Shown: piece after piece, positions 1 through 5,524 of the stretch | Numbering within the stretch: the first letter of the stretch is position 1 | Layout: every line of letters starts with the position of its first letter | Assembly: GCA_945871045.1 (NCBI GenBank) | Contig: CAMBUC010000153.1 | Location: 1 to 5,524 of the forward strand | Direction of reading: 5' to 3' | DNA length: 5,524 nucleotides | From: an uncultured bacterium | GTDB lineage: Bacteria > Bacillota > Clostridia > Lachnospirales > Lachnospiraceae | The notes under the pieces: generated by a model | The model's input: only the letters and a program-made list of their open reading frames with translations | The model's database searches: none | What the model was told of the DNA's origin: nothing | Program-made: the position numbers and the translations under genes

Positions 1-350
1 CATCAACGATCTCCACATGTATGTATTATACAGGGCTGGATCCCAGGGATATGACTCCGGTTTACACGGCAACAAACCCTCATGAAAAAGCCATGCAGCG
101 GGCGCTCATGCAATATCGCAATCCCAAAAATTATGATCTCGTAAAGGAAGCATTGGAGCGTGCAGGACGCACAGACCTGATCGGATTTGGACCGAAATGC
201 CTGATCCGTCCCAGAAATGGGGCCGGTGCAGATCATAATGGCGGAAAATATGTTTCAAAAAGTTCTGTAGGGGTTAGGACCGGTCAGTCAAAATCCCATA
301 AGCCTGCAAAAAAGAAAACCATACGAAATGTGCATAAAAAGAAGAGATAA
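1..350 (+). CDS. YgiQ-family radical SAM protein, C-terminal fragment (5' end outside window)
   Basis: This is the last 115 codons of a gene that begins before the window. The reading frame is open from base 3 (S-T-I-S-T-C-M-Y-Y-T-G-L-D-P), so the methionine at base 21 is internal and not a start. The segment 'STCMYYTGLDP', then 'EKAMQRALMQYRNPKNY', 'LVKEALERAGRTDLIG' and a cysteine-containing 'KCLIRPR' matches the C-terminal region (DUF3362 type) of YgiQ/UPF0313 proteins as I remember them. Those proteins carry a radical SAM [4Fe-4S] core upstream, which is not visible here. The final ~40 residues are lysine-rich and low in complexity (KPAKKKTIRNVHKKKR), as is also seen at the end of E. coli YgiQ. 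The molecular function of the family is not established. The gene ends with TAA, 33 bases before the pseudouridine synthase gene, with no terminator visible between them. Confidence 0.9.
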   Translation, partial: STISTCMYYTGLDPRDMTPVYTATNPHEKAMQRALMQYRNPKNYDLVKEALERAGRTDLIGFGPKCLIRPRNGAGADHNGGKYVSKSSVGVRTGQSKSHKPAKKKTIRNVHKKKR

Positions 351-383
351 TGTGGGGACATTGTCTTGTAGGGATGATCACTT

Positions 384-1370
384 ATGAAATCATTTATCAT
401 TAAAGAAAACGAAGCCGGACAACGGCTGGATAAATATTTGAGAAAACTTCTGCCGGATGCACCGGGCAGTTTTATCTATAAAATGCTCCGAAAAAAGAAT
501 ATTGTGTTAAACACAAATAAAGCGACGGGTGCAGAGCATCTGGCAGTCGGGGATGAGGTTTTTTGTTTTCTGTCAGATGAAACATTTGAAAAATTTTCGC
601 GCAGTGCCGATGATACCATCGACGATTTGAAACGGATTCCCCTTCAGCCTGCCTTTTCCGTAGTTTATGAAGATGATGATGTGCTGGTGATGAACAAGCC
701 GGCGGGCATGCTTTCACAAAAAGCAAAGGAGTCGGATATTTCCATCAACGAGCACATGATTGCTTATCTGTTAGAATCCAAAGCATTGAGACAGGAAGAT
801 CTGCGCACTTTCCGGCCTTCCATCTGCAACCGGTTAGACCGTAATACCTCCGGACTGATCATGGCGGGAAAGACGCTCCGCGGTCTTCAGAAACTTTCGG
901 CAGAACTGAAAACCCGTTCCATGGCAAAATACTATCGTTGTCTGGTAAAGGGTGACATTCCCGAAAAACAACTGCGAAAAGGCTATTTGTTAAAGGATGA
1001 GAGCGAAAATTCCGTGTCCATCTTCAAAAACGGTGCGCCGAACAGAAAATATATTGAGACAGAATACAACCCGGTAGAGCGTTTTGGCGATTATACGCTG
1101 TTGGAAGTTCACCTGATCACCGGCCGTTCCCACCAGATCCGCGCACATCTGGCATCTTTGGGACATCCGGTCATCGGCGATCCAAAATATGGGGATGAAC
1201 GGCAGAACCGACTGTTTTCCCATAAGGCAGGAGTGAACCGGCAGTTGTTGCATGCCTACCGCGTGTGCTTTACAGACGGCAGTGAAGTCATCGCAGATCT
1301 GCCTTCCGATTTTGAAGGAGCCCTTTCCTGGCTGAGAGGACGGACAGAAAAGGTGCAGTTGAAAGGATAA
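384..1370 (+). CDS. RluA-family pseudouridine synthase
   Basis: A 328-residue enzyme expected to isomerise specific uridines to pseudouridine in 23S rRNA (or tRNA) in the cytoplasm. An S4-like RNA-binding domain lies at about residues 12-60 (GQRLDKYLRKLLP, then FIYKMLRKKNIVLN). The catalytic domain starts near residue 92 (VVYEDDDVLVMNKPAGM). The RluA signature is at 149-157, NRLDRNTSG, with D152 as the predicted catalytic aspartate. The second conserved block is at 245-253 (ITGRSHQIR), followed by AHLASLGHPVIGDPKYG. The domain order and length fit the RluC/RluD group, but the site modified cannot be told from the sequence, so no symbol is given. The residue before RLD is Asn where many members have His. 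The ATG at 384 is chosen because AGGGA (370-374) lies 9 bases upstream and the S4 domain starts soon after. recU follows after 6 bases, suggesting a shared transcript. Confidence 0.95.
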   Translation: MKSFIIKENEAGQRLDKYLRKLLPDAPGSFIYKMLRKKNIVLNTNKATGAEHLAVGDEVFCFLSDETFEKFSRSADDTIDDLKRIPLQPAFSVVYEDDDVLVMNKPAGMLSQKAKESDISINEHMIAYLLESKALRQEDLRTFRPSICNRLDRNTSGLIMAGKTLRGLQKLSAELKTRSMAKYYRCLVKGDIPEKQLRKGYLLKDESENSVSIFKNGAPNRKYIETEYNPVERFGDYTLLEVHLITGRSHQIRAHLASLGHPVIGDPKYGDERQNRLFSHKAGVNRQLLHAYRVCFTDGSEVIADLPSDFEGALSWLRGRTEKVQLKG

Positions 1371-1376
1371 GAGGAC

Positions 1377-1913
1377 ATGGCAACATGGAATTCAAGAGGA
1401 CTTCGGGGTTCTGCTTTGGAAGAGTTAGTGAATCGTACCAATGAAGTGTATGCTGCGAATTCTCTGGCACTGATCCAAAAAGTACCGACCCCCATCACAC
1501 CGATCAATATTGATAAGGATTCCAGACATATTACACTGGCTTATTTTGACCAGAAGAGTACCGTGGATTACATTGGTGCGGTGCAGGGCATTCCGGTCTG
1601 TTTTGATGCCAAAGAATGTCATACAGATACGTTTCCGCTTCAGAATATCCATGAGCATCAGGTTACCTTTATGGAACAATTTGAGAAGCAGCAGGGAGTG
1701 GCTTTCTTTTTGATCCATTATACAAAAAGAGATGTCTTTTATTATCTGACCCTTCGGCAATTACTGATTTTTTGGGAACGAATGCAGGAGGGAGGCAGAA
1801 AAAGTTTTCGTTTCGAAGAATTAACGGATGATTTTTTCTTTACCATGGGAAAAGGCGGAGTTTTTGTTCCGTATTTGCAGATGCTGCAAAAAGATTTGGA
1901 CACCCGCAGTTGA
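1377..1913 (+). CDS. recU: Holliday junction resolvase RecU
   Basis: A 178-residue nuclease of the RecU family, the Firmicutes counterpart of RuvC. It cuts four-way DNA junctions during recombination and helps chromosome segregation. Family landmarks are in order: NSRGLRGSALEELVNRTNEVY (5-25, the usual 'NRGM-LE' opening), KVPTPI (35-40), the active-site strand STVDYIG (61-67, D64), CFDAKE (75-80, D77 and K79), then TFPLQNIHEHQ (85-95). D64, D77 and K79 correspond to the B. subtilis active-site residues recalled as D88, E101 and K103, so the middle acid is Asp instead of Glu here. The protein starts almost at the family core and lacks the ~27-residue basic N-terminal stretch of B. subtilis RecU. 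The ATG at 1377 is preceded by AAAGGA (1362-1367, 9-base spacer) inside the end of the pseudouridine synthase gene and by GAGGA (1371-1375), which is too close to act well. B. subtilis recU lies beside a penicillin-binding protein gene; the neighbours here differ. Confidence 0.95.
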   Translation: MATWNSRGLRGSALEELVNRTNEVYAANSLALIQKVPTPITPINIDKDSRHITLAYFDQKSTVDYIGAVQGIPVCFDAKECHTDTFPLQNIHEHQVTFMEQFEKQQGVAFFLIHYTKRDVFYYLTLRQLLIFWERMQEGGRKSFRFEELTDDFFFTMGKGGVFVPYLQMLQKDLDTRS

Positions 1914-1938
1914 CTTTTTAAGTAGAATCAATTATAAT
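1910..1938 (+). promoter_or_regulatory. Sigma-A type promoter for the his operon
   Basis: TTGACT at 1910-1915 (5 of 6 to the -35 consensus) and TATAAT at 1933-1938 (perfect -10) are separated by exactly 17 bases. The transcription start is expected near 1945. The -35 box overlaps the TGA stop of recU (1911-1913), so the promoter is tucked directly against the upstream gene. It is the only strong promoter I see in the window and it sits ahead of four collinear histidine genes. No operator could be assigned. Confidence 0.85.
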
Positions 1939-1944
1939 CAGTTG

Positions 1945-2039
1945 GGTTCGATGTGTTAGTGAATTATCACGCTGACGCGCTAAAGTGAAATGAATATAAG
2001 ATTACTTGCTTCCCATATAACTTATTTTTTGGAGGGATT
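1945..2039 (+). other. his operon 5' leader, with small inverted repeats and a 17-codon reading frame
   Basis: About 95 bases lie between the predicted transcription start and hisZ. Two mutually exclusive pairings can be drawn: GTTAG (1955-1959) with CTGAC (1972-1976), extended inward by TGA/TCA around an ATTA loop; or TTAGTG (1956-1961) with CGCTAA (1978-1983), including one G-U pair. A reading frame from ATG at 1990 encodes M-N-I-R-L-L-A-S-H-I-T-Y-F-L-E-G-L. It ends in TGA at 2041-2043, overlapping the hisZ ATG by two bases, and has only a weak upstream ribosome site. I see no T-box motif, no run of His codons and no terminator hairpin with a U tract, so any regulatory role is conjecture. 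Confidence 0.4.
2031..2037 (+). promoter_or_regulatory. Ribosome binding site of hisZ
   Basis: GGAGGGA directly upstream of the ATG at 2040 is a strong Shine-Dalgarno sequence. The core GGAGG ends only 4 bases before the start codon, a short spacing. It fixes the hisZ start, which also matches the family's 'TPEGVRD' opening at residues 7-13. Confidence 0.8.
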
Positions 2040-3224
2040 ATGAAACAAAATTTACATACACCGGAAGGTGTCCGGGATATTTACGGTTTGGAATGTGAAC
2101 GGAAACTCTATTTAGAACAGAAACTGCACGCTGTTTTTACAGGATACGGTTATCATCCAATCGAGACGCCATCCTTTGAGTTTTTCGATATTTTCGGAAA
2201 AGAAGTTGGCACCACTTCTTCCAAAGATCTTTATAAGTTTTTTGACAGGGAAGGTAACACCCTTGTTTTGCGTCCGGATATTACACCGTCAATTGCCCGT
2301 TCTGCGGCAAAATATTTTATGGATGAAGAAATGCCGATCCGCTTTTGTTATAAGGGAAACACCTTTATCAACCATCACAGTCTCCGCGGACGTTTAAAGG
2401 AATGTACACAGCTTGGCGCAGAACTTATGAATGATCCGTCGGTAGATGCGGATGCAGAGATTCTCGCCATGATCGTTGACTGTCTGCAAGCGGCCGGATT
2501 GAAAGAATTTCAGATCAGCGTGGGCCATGCCGGGATTTATCAGGGGCTCGTTGCTGCGGCGGGATTTTCAGAGGAGGATACGGCAGAACTTTACAGCCTG
2601 CTTTCCAATAAAAACTTTTTCGGTGTGGAGGCATTTATTGAGACACATGACCTGCCTGTGGATCTTCGCACATGTTTTGGTATGCTGCGATGCATGTATA
2701 CCTCCGGCGAAGAATTAACGCAGTTTCTGGAAACTGCAAAGAATTATGATAGCATCAAACATGCATTGGAGCGTCTGATCAGTCTTCAGCAAATGCTTTT
2801 GATCTACGGTATCGAAGATTATGTTTCTTTTGAGCCGGGAATGGTCAGTGATTACCAATACTACACAGGTATTTTGTTGTCCGGCTATACCTATGGGACC
2901 GGAGAACCTATCGTAAAAGGTGGCCGCTATGATGAATTGTTGCCGATGTTTGGTAAGGATTCTGCTGCCATTGGCTTTGTTGTTGTAGTGGATCAGTTGT
3001 TGGAGGCCATCGAGAGACAAAAGATCGAAGTGCCTCTTACCCATCAGACGCAGCTGATCGTATACAGTAGTGCAAATCATGAAGACGCTGTTATTTTAGC
3101 AAAAAAAGCCAGAAGTAACGGAGGAAATGCGGAACTCATCTGTTTTGATGCACAAAAAGGACGCGATGTGTATGAGGCATACGCAAAGGAAAACTGCATT
3201 GCACGCATCACATGGCTGGTATAA
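2040..3224 (+). CDS. hisZ: ATP phosphoribosyltransferase regulatory subunit HisZ
   Basis: A 394-residue paralogue of histidyl-tRNA synthetase that does not charge tRNA. It binds short-form HisG to form the active, histidine-sensitive enzyme for the first step of histidine synthesis. Synthetase-like blocks are visible: LHTPEGVRDIYG (5-16), LRPDITPSIAR (78-88, motif-2 region), RLKECTQLGAEL (118-129), MVSDYQYYTG (268-277), GGRYDELL (294-301) and AIGFV (310-314). In true HisRS the 268-277 segment reads 'RGLDYYTG', with an arginine used in histidyl-adenylate formation. Its replacement here, the adjacent hisG, and the lack of a full anticodon-binding domain all favour HisZ over HisS. About 65 residues follow the last core motif (QLIVYSSANHEDAVILAKKA onward), a reduced C-terminal domain of alpha/beta character. 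It is first in the operon, behind its own promoter, and 34 bases before hisG. Confidence 0.93.
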   Translation: MKQNLHTPEGVRDIYGLECERKLYLEQKLHAVFTGYGYHPIETPSFEFFDIFGKEVGTTSSKDLYKFFDREGNTLVLRPDITPSIARSAAKYFMDEEMPIRFCYKGNTFINHHSLRGRLKECTQLGAELMNDPSVDADAEILAMIVDCLQAAGLKEFQISVGHAGIYQGLVAAAGFSEEDTAELYSLLSNKNFFGVEAFIETHDLPVDLRTCFGMLRCMYTSGEELTQFLETAKNYDSIKHALERLISLQQMLLIYGIEDYVSFEPGMVSDYQYYTGILLSGYTYGTGEPIVKGGRYDELLPMFGKDSAAIGFVVVVDQLLEAIERQKIEVPLTHQTQLIVYSSANHEDAVILAKKARSNGGNAELICFDAQKGRDVYEAYAKENCIARITWLV

Positions 3225-3258
3225 TTTCTTAGAATAATGAATGGAGACGAGATAGAAC

Positions 3259-3924
3259 ATGGCAAACACAAACAGTGACCGTTACCTGACTTTTGCACTT
3301 GGGAAAGGTCGTTTAGCGAATCAGACCTTGAAATTGTTTGAACAGATCGGGATTACCTGTGAGGAAATGAAAGATAAAGAAACCCGCAAGTTGATTTTTG
3401 TCAATGAAGAATTAAAACTTCGTTTTTTCCTGGCAAAAGGTCCGGATGTTCCGACCTATGTAGAATACGGCGCCGCAGACATCGGTGTGGTAGGGGAAGA
3501 TACGATCCTGGAAGAGGGACGTAATATCTATGAAGTGCTGGATCTGGGCTTTGGAAAGTGCCGCATGTGCGTATGTGGGCCGGAAGATGCAAAAGAACGT
3601 CTGTTACACCATGAACAGATCCGCGTAGCATCAAAATATCCCAGAATCGCTAAAAACTATTTTTACAATAAAAAACATCAGACCGTGGAGATCATCAAAC
3701 TGAACGGTTCCATTGAACTTGCACCCATCGTTGGTCTTTCGGATGTCATTGTGGATATCGTGGAAACAGGTTCTACCTTGCGAGAAAATGGTTTGCAGGT
3801 TTTGGAAGAGGTTTGTCCCCTTTCTGCTCGTATGATCGTCAATCAGGTAAGCATGAAAATGGAAAATGAGCGGATCACAAAGTTGATTTCCGATTTAAAA
3901 CAGGTCATAAATAAGGAGAATTAA
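3259..3924 (+). CDS. hisG: ATP phosphoribosyltransferase catalytic subunit, short form (HisG)
   Basis: A 221-residue enzyme that joins ATP and PRPP to give phosphoribosyl-ATP, the committed step of histidine synthesis. It begins with the family block LTFALGKGRL (10-19). It continues with GAADIGVVGEDTI (71-83), VASKYPRIAKNYF (123-135), and the HisG signature ELAPIVGLSDVIVDIVETG (153-171) followed by STL, which holds the PRPP-binding loop. The length matches the short HisG class, which lacks the C-terminal regulatory ACT-like domain and depends on HisZ; hisZ is immediately upstream, so the pair is self-consistent. The ATG at 3259 follows GGAGA (3243-3247) with an 11-base spacer. The extra residues before the core (MANTNSDRY) are plausible but a little longer than in some homologues. 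The stop is one base before the hisD start, so the two genes are translated together. Confidence 0.96.
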   Translation: MANTNSDRYLTFALGKGRLANQTLKLFEQIGITCEEMKDKETRKLIFVNEELKLRFFLAKGPDVPTYVEYGAADIGVVGEDTILEEGRNIYEVLDLGFGKCRMCVCGPEDAKERLLHHEQIRVASKYPRIAKNYFYNKKHQTVEIIKLNGSIELAPIVGLSDVIVDIVETGSTLRENGLQVLEEVCPLSARMIVNQVSMKMENERITKLISDLKQVINKEN

Positions 3925-3925
3925 C

Positions 3926-5218
3926 ATGCGCATCTTACAGTTAAGTAATGAGACAAAAAACAATATTTTAGAGGATCTTCTGAAAAGAAGCCCGAATAGT
4001 TATGGCGAATTTGAGAGCCGTGTGGCTGCGATCATTGATCAGGTACGTGAAAAGGGAGATGAGGCGATCTTCTCCTATACGAAGCAGTTCGATGGGGCAG
4101 ATATCAATGCACAGAATATCCTTGTAACAAAAGAAGAGATCGAAGAGGCTTATGAAACGGTTGCCCCGGAACTTCTCGATGTGATCCGCAAGGCGCTTGT
4201 AAACATTCGCGAATACCATGAAAAACAGCGGCAGTACAGTTGGTTTGATTCCAAGGATAACGGTATCATCCTTGGCCAGAAAGTAACACCCCTTCAGCGT
4301 GTTGGAGTCTATGTTCCCGGTGGGAAAGCAGTGTATCCTTCCTCTGTATTGATGAATGTGCTTCCGGCAAAAGTGGCAGGTGTGGAGGAGATCGTTATGA
4401 CAACTCCGCCCGGCAAAGATGGAAAGATCTGTGCTTCTACGCTGGTAGCAGCCACAGAAGCAGGCGTCGATAAGATATACAAAGTAGGCGGCGCACAGGC
4501 GATCGCAGCACTGGCTTTTGGAACGGAAAGTGTACCGAAGGTGGATAAGATCGTAGGACCCGGAAACATCTATGTGGCATTGGCAAAAAAGGCGGTTTTT
4601 GGACATGTCAGCATCGACTCCATCGCTGGTCCCAGCGAGATCCTTGTGCTTGCTGATGAAACGGCAGACCCTCGTTTTGTTGCTGCTGATCTGTTGTCTC
4701 AGGCAGAACACGATGAAATGGCATCTGCGATCCTTGTAACCACCAGCCAGAAACTGGCAGAACAGGTATCTGTTGAGGTGGATCAATTTGTTGCACAGCT
4801 TAGCCGCAAAGAGATCATTCAGAAATCATTAGATCAGTATGGATATATTCTGGTTGCCGAGAATGAGGCAGATGCGATACAGGCTGCTAATGACATTGCA
4901 TCTGAGCATTTAGAGATCATGATGAAAGATCCATTTACTGTTATGACGAAAATCCGAAATGCCGGTGCGATTTTCCTTGGTACTTACAGCAGTGAGCCGC
5001 TGGGGGATTATTTTGCAGGTCCCAACCACGTGTTGCCTACCAATGGCACTGCAAAGTTTTTCTCCGCACTTTCTGTGGATGACTTTATTAAGAAATCAAG
5101 TATCATTTCTTACTCCCGCGAGGCATTGGAACCGATTTACAAAGATATCGTACAGTTTGCAGAGTGTGAACAGTTGACCGCTCATGCAAATTCTATTCGT
5201 GTACGTTTTGAGGATTAA
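3926..5218 (+). CDS. hisD: Histidinol dehydrogenase HisD
   Basis: A complete 430-residue zinc-dependent enzyme that oxidises L-histidinol to histidine in two NAD+-dependent steps, the end of the pathway. Motifs are intact: VGVYVPGGKAVYPSSVLMN (126-144), VGGAQAIAALAFGT (187-200), DKIVGPGNIYVALAKKAVFG (207-226), and the signature SIDSIAGPSEILVLAD (229-244). The predicted zinc ligands are Q259 and H262 (LLSQAEHD), D361 (GDYFAGPNHVLPT) and H420 (LTAHANSIRVR). The catalytic pair E327-H328 (ASEHLE) and H368 are also present. Numbering runs within one residue of the E. coli enzyme and the length is typical. The start at 3926 lies one base after the hisG stop, and its ribosome site AAGGAG (3913-3918, 7-base spacer) is inside the end of hisG, which indicates tight coupling. 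A long open frame on the opposite strand is a shadow of this gene. Confidence 0.98.
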   Translation: MRILQLSNETKNNILEDLLKRSPNSYGEFESRVAAIIDQVREKGDEAIFSYTKQFDGADINAQNILVTKEEIEEAYETVAPELLDVIRKALVNIREYHEKQRQYSWFDSKDNGIILGQKVTPLQRVGVYVPGGKAVYPSSVLMNVLPAKVAGVEEIVMTTPPGKDGKICASTLVAATEAGVDKIYKVGGAQAIAALAFGTESVPKVDKIVGPGNIYVALAKKAVFGHVSIDSIAGPSEILVLADETADPRFVAADLLSQAEHDEMASAILVTTSQKLAEQVSVEVDQFVAQLSRKEIIQKSLDQYGYILVAENEADAIQAANDIASEHLEIMMKDPFTVMTKIRNAGAIFLGTYSSEPLGDYFAGPNHVLPTNGTAKFFSALSVDDFIKKSSIISYSREALEPIYKDIVQFAECEQLTAHANSIRVRFED

Positions 5219-5254
5219 AAATATAACGGTTGTTAGGAAGGTATTAGAAATTAT

Positions 5255-5524
5255 ATGGACAAAAAAATTTTGGTTGCAACTCTCTATATCAAAAACGGAA
5301 AGCCGGTAAAAAGTAACCGGGATCTGACTCCCATCGGAGAGTTGCGCACATATGCCAAACTTTATAATGACAGCGGCATTGATAAGATCTTTGTGTTTGA
5401 TCTTTCCGATGATGATGAAGAACATGAAAAGAATTTACTTGCCATCCGCGAATTAAACCGCATGATCGATATCCCCACCTGCGGTGGCGGTAATATCCGT
5501 CGCATGGAGGATGTGAAGAAACTG
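5255..5524 (+). CDS. Probable HisIE-type protein with degenerate HisA/HisF-like N-terminal domain, partial (3' end outside window)
   Basis: Ninety codons are visible, open to the window edge. The fold resembles the first half of a HisA/HisF TIM barrel: KILVATLYIKNGKPVKS (4-20) aligns with HisF 'RIIACLDVKDGRVVKG', KIFVFDLSDDDEEH (44-57) with the second strand and its 'FLDITA', and CGGGNIRRMEDVKKL (76-90) with the 'GGGIRSVEDI' phosphate-binding turn. The first-strand catalytic aspartate of HisA/HisF is Y11 here, so this domain should not perform the normal reaction. I recall Lachnospiraceae HisIE proteins with just such an N-terminal extension, including the GN-x-RMED-x-KKL sequence, ahead of the phosphoribosyl-AMP cyclohydrolase and phosphoribosyl-ATP pyrophosphatase domains. 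Those domains would lie beyond the window, so HisIE is inference; a divergent stand-alone HisA/HisF is the alternative. AGGAAGG (5235-5241) is the ribosome site with a longish 13-base spacer. An upstream in-frame stop at 5234-5236 and the absence of other usual start codons fix this ATG. It follows hisD by 36 bases in the same operon. Confidence 0.75.
   Translation, partial: MDKKILVATLYIKNGKPVKSNRDLTPIGELRTYAKLYNDSGIDKIFVFDLSDDDEEHEKNLLAIRELNRMIDIPTCGGGNIRRMEDVKKL

Noticed and set aside
21..350. Stand-alone 109-residue small protein starting at base 21
   Set aside because: The frame is open upstream to the window edge and the first residues (STISTC) continue the YgiQ-family sequence, so this is the tail of a longer gene.
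1888..1919. AAAAAG (1888-1893) and CTTTTT (1914-1919) as a possible terminator stem after recU
   Set aside because: The stem would be six mostly A-U pairs around a 20-base loop with no GC-rich core, and the T run lies within the stem and the promoter region. It is unlikely to terminate transcription.
1953..1988. Eleven-codon GTG frame in the his leader (V-L-V-N-Y-H-A-D-A-L-K)
   Set aside because: It has only one His codon, a GTG start and no ribosome site, so there is no support for a histidine attenuator peptide.
1945..2039. Histidine T-box riboswitch ahead of hisZ
   Set aside because: The leader is about 95 bases, too short for a usual T-box, and no T-box consensus (AGGGTGG-type) or terminator/antiterminator pair is present.
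2715..3080. Minus-strand open frame of 121 residues inside hisZ
   Set aside because: It is antisense to conserved HisZ motifs (DYQYYTG, GGRYDEL), with no family resemblance and no ribosome site noted. It is a shadow frame.
3968..4786. Long open frame (272 residues) on the minus strand within hisD
   Set aside because: It lies wholly inside a fully convincing hisD gene. Its translation is Cys/His/Arg-rich with no recognisable domain, as expected for an antisense shadow.

Overview
The window reads as an ordinary chromosomal segment of a low-to-mid GC Gram-positive anaerobe, most likely a clostridium of the Lachnospiraceae type. The reasons are a RecU-type Holliday junction resolvase (a Firmicutes protein), strong AGGAG-like ribosome binding sites, a textbook sigma-A promoter, and a histidine operon that pairs a short HisG with HisZ. 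That operon also contains a HisA/HisF-like N-terminal domain of the kind I recall at the front of HisIE proteins in this group. The family placement is inference from gene content and remembered homologues, not from a search. All six protein genes lie on the + strand.

Left part (1-1913): the 3' end of a YgiQ-family radical SAM protein, then an RluA-family rRNA/tRNA pseudouridine synthase, then recU. The last two are only 6 bases apart and are probably co-transcribed. No convincing terminator separates these genes from each other or from what follows.

Middle (1914-2039): the only sizeable intergenic gap, 126 bases. It starts with a near-consensus promoter (TTGACT, 17-base spacer, TATAAT) whose -35 box overlaps the recU stop codon. 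A roughly 95-base leader follows, with small inverted repeats and a 17-codon reading frame whose stop overlaps the hisZ start.

Right part (2040-5524): a histidine biosynthesis operon, hisZ-hisG-hisD followed by a partial gene. HisZ (a catalytically retired histidyl-tRNA synthetase paralogue) and short-form HisG together make the ATP phosphoribosyltransferase that starts the pathway. HisD performs the last two oxidations. The last, truncated gene begins with a HisA/HisF-like half-barrel in which the catalytic aspartate is a tyrosine. It is best explained as the start of a HisIE protein with a degenerate TIM-barrel extension, which is the most interesting item in the window. I found no mobile element, CRISPR array, RNA gene or phage-related system.
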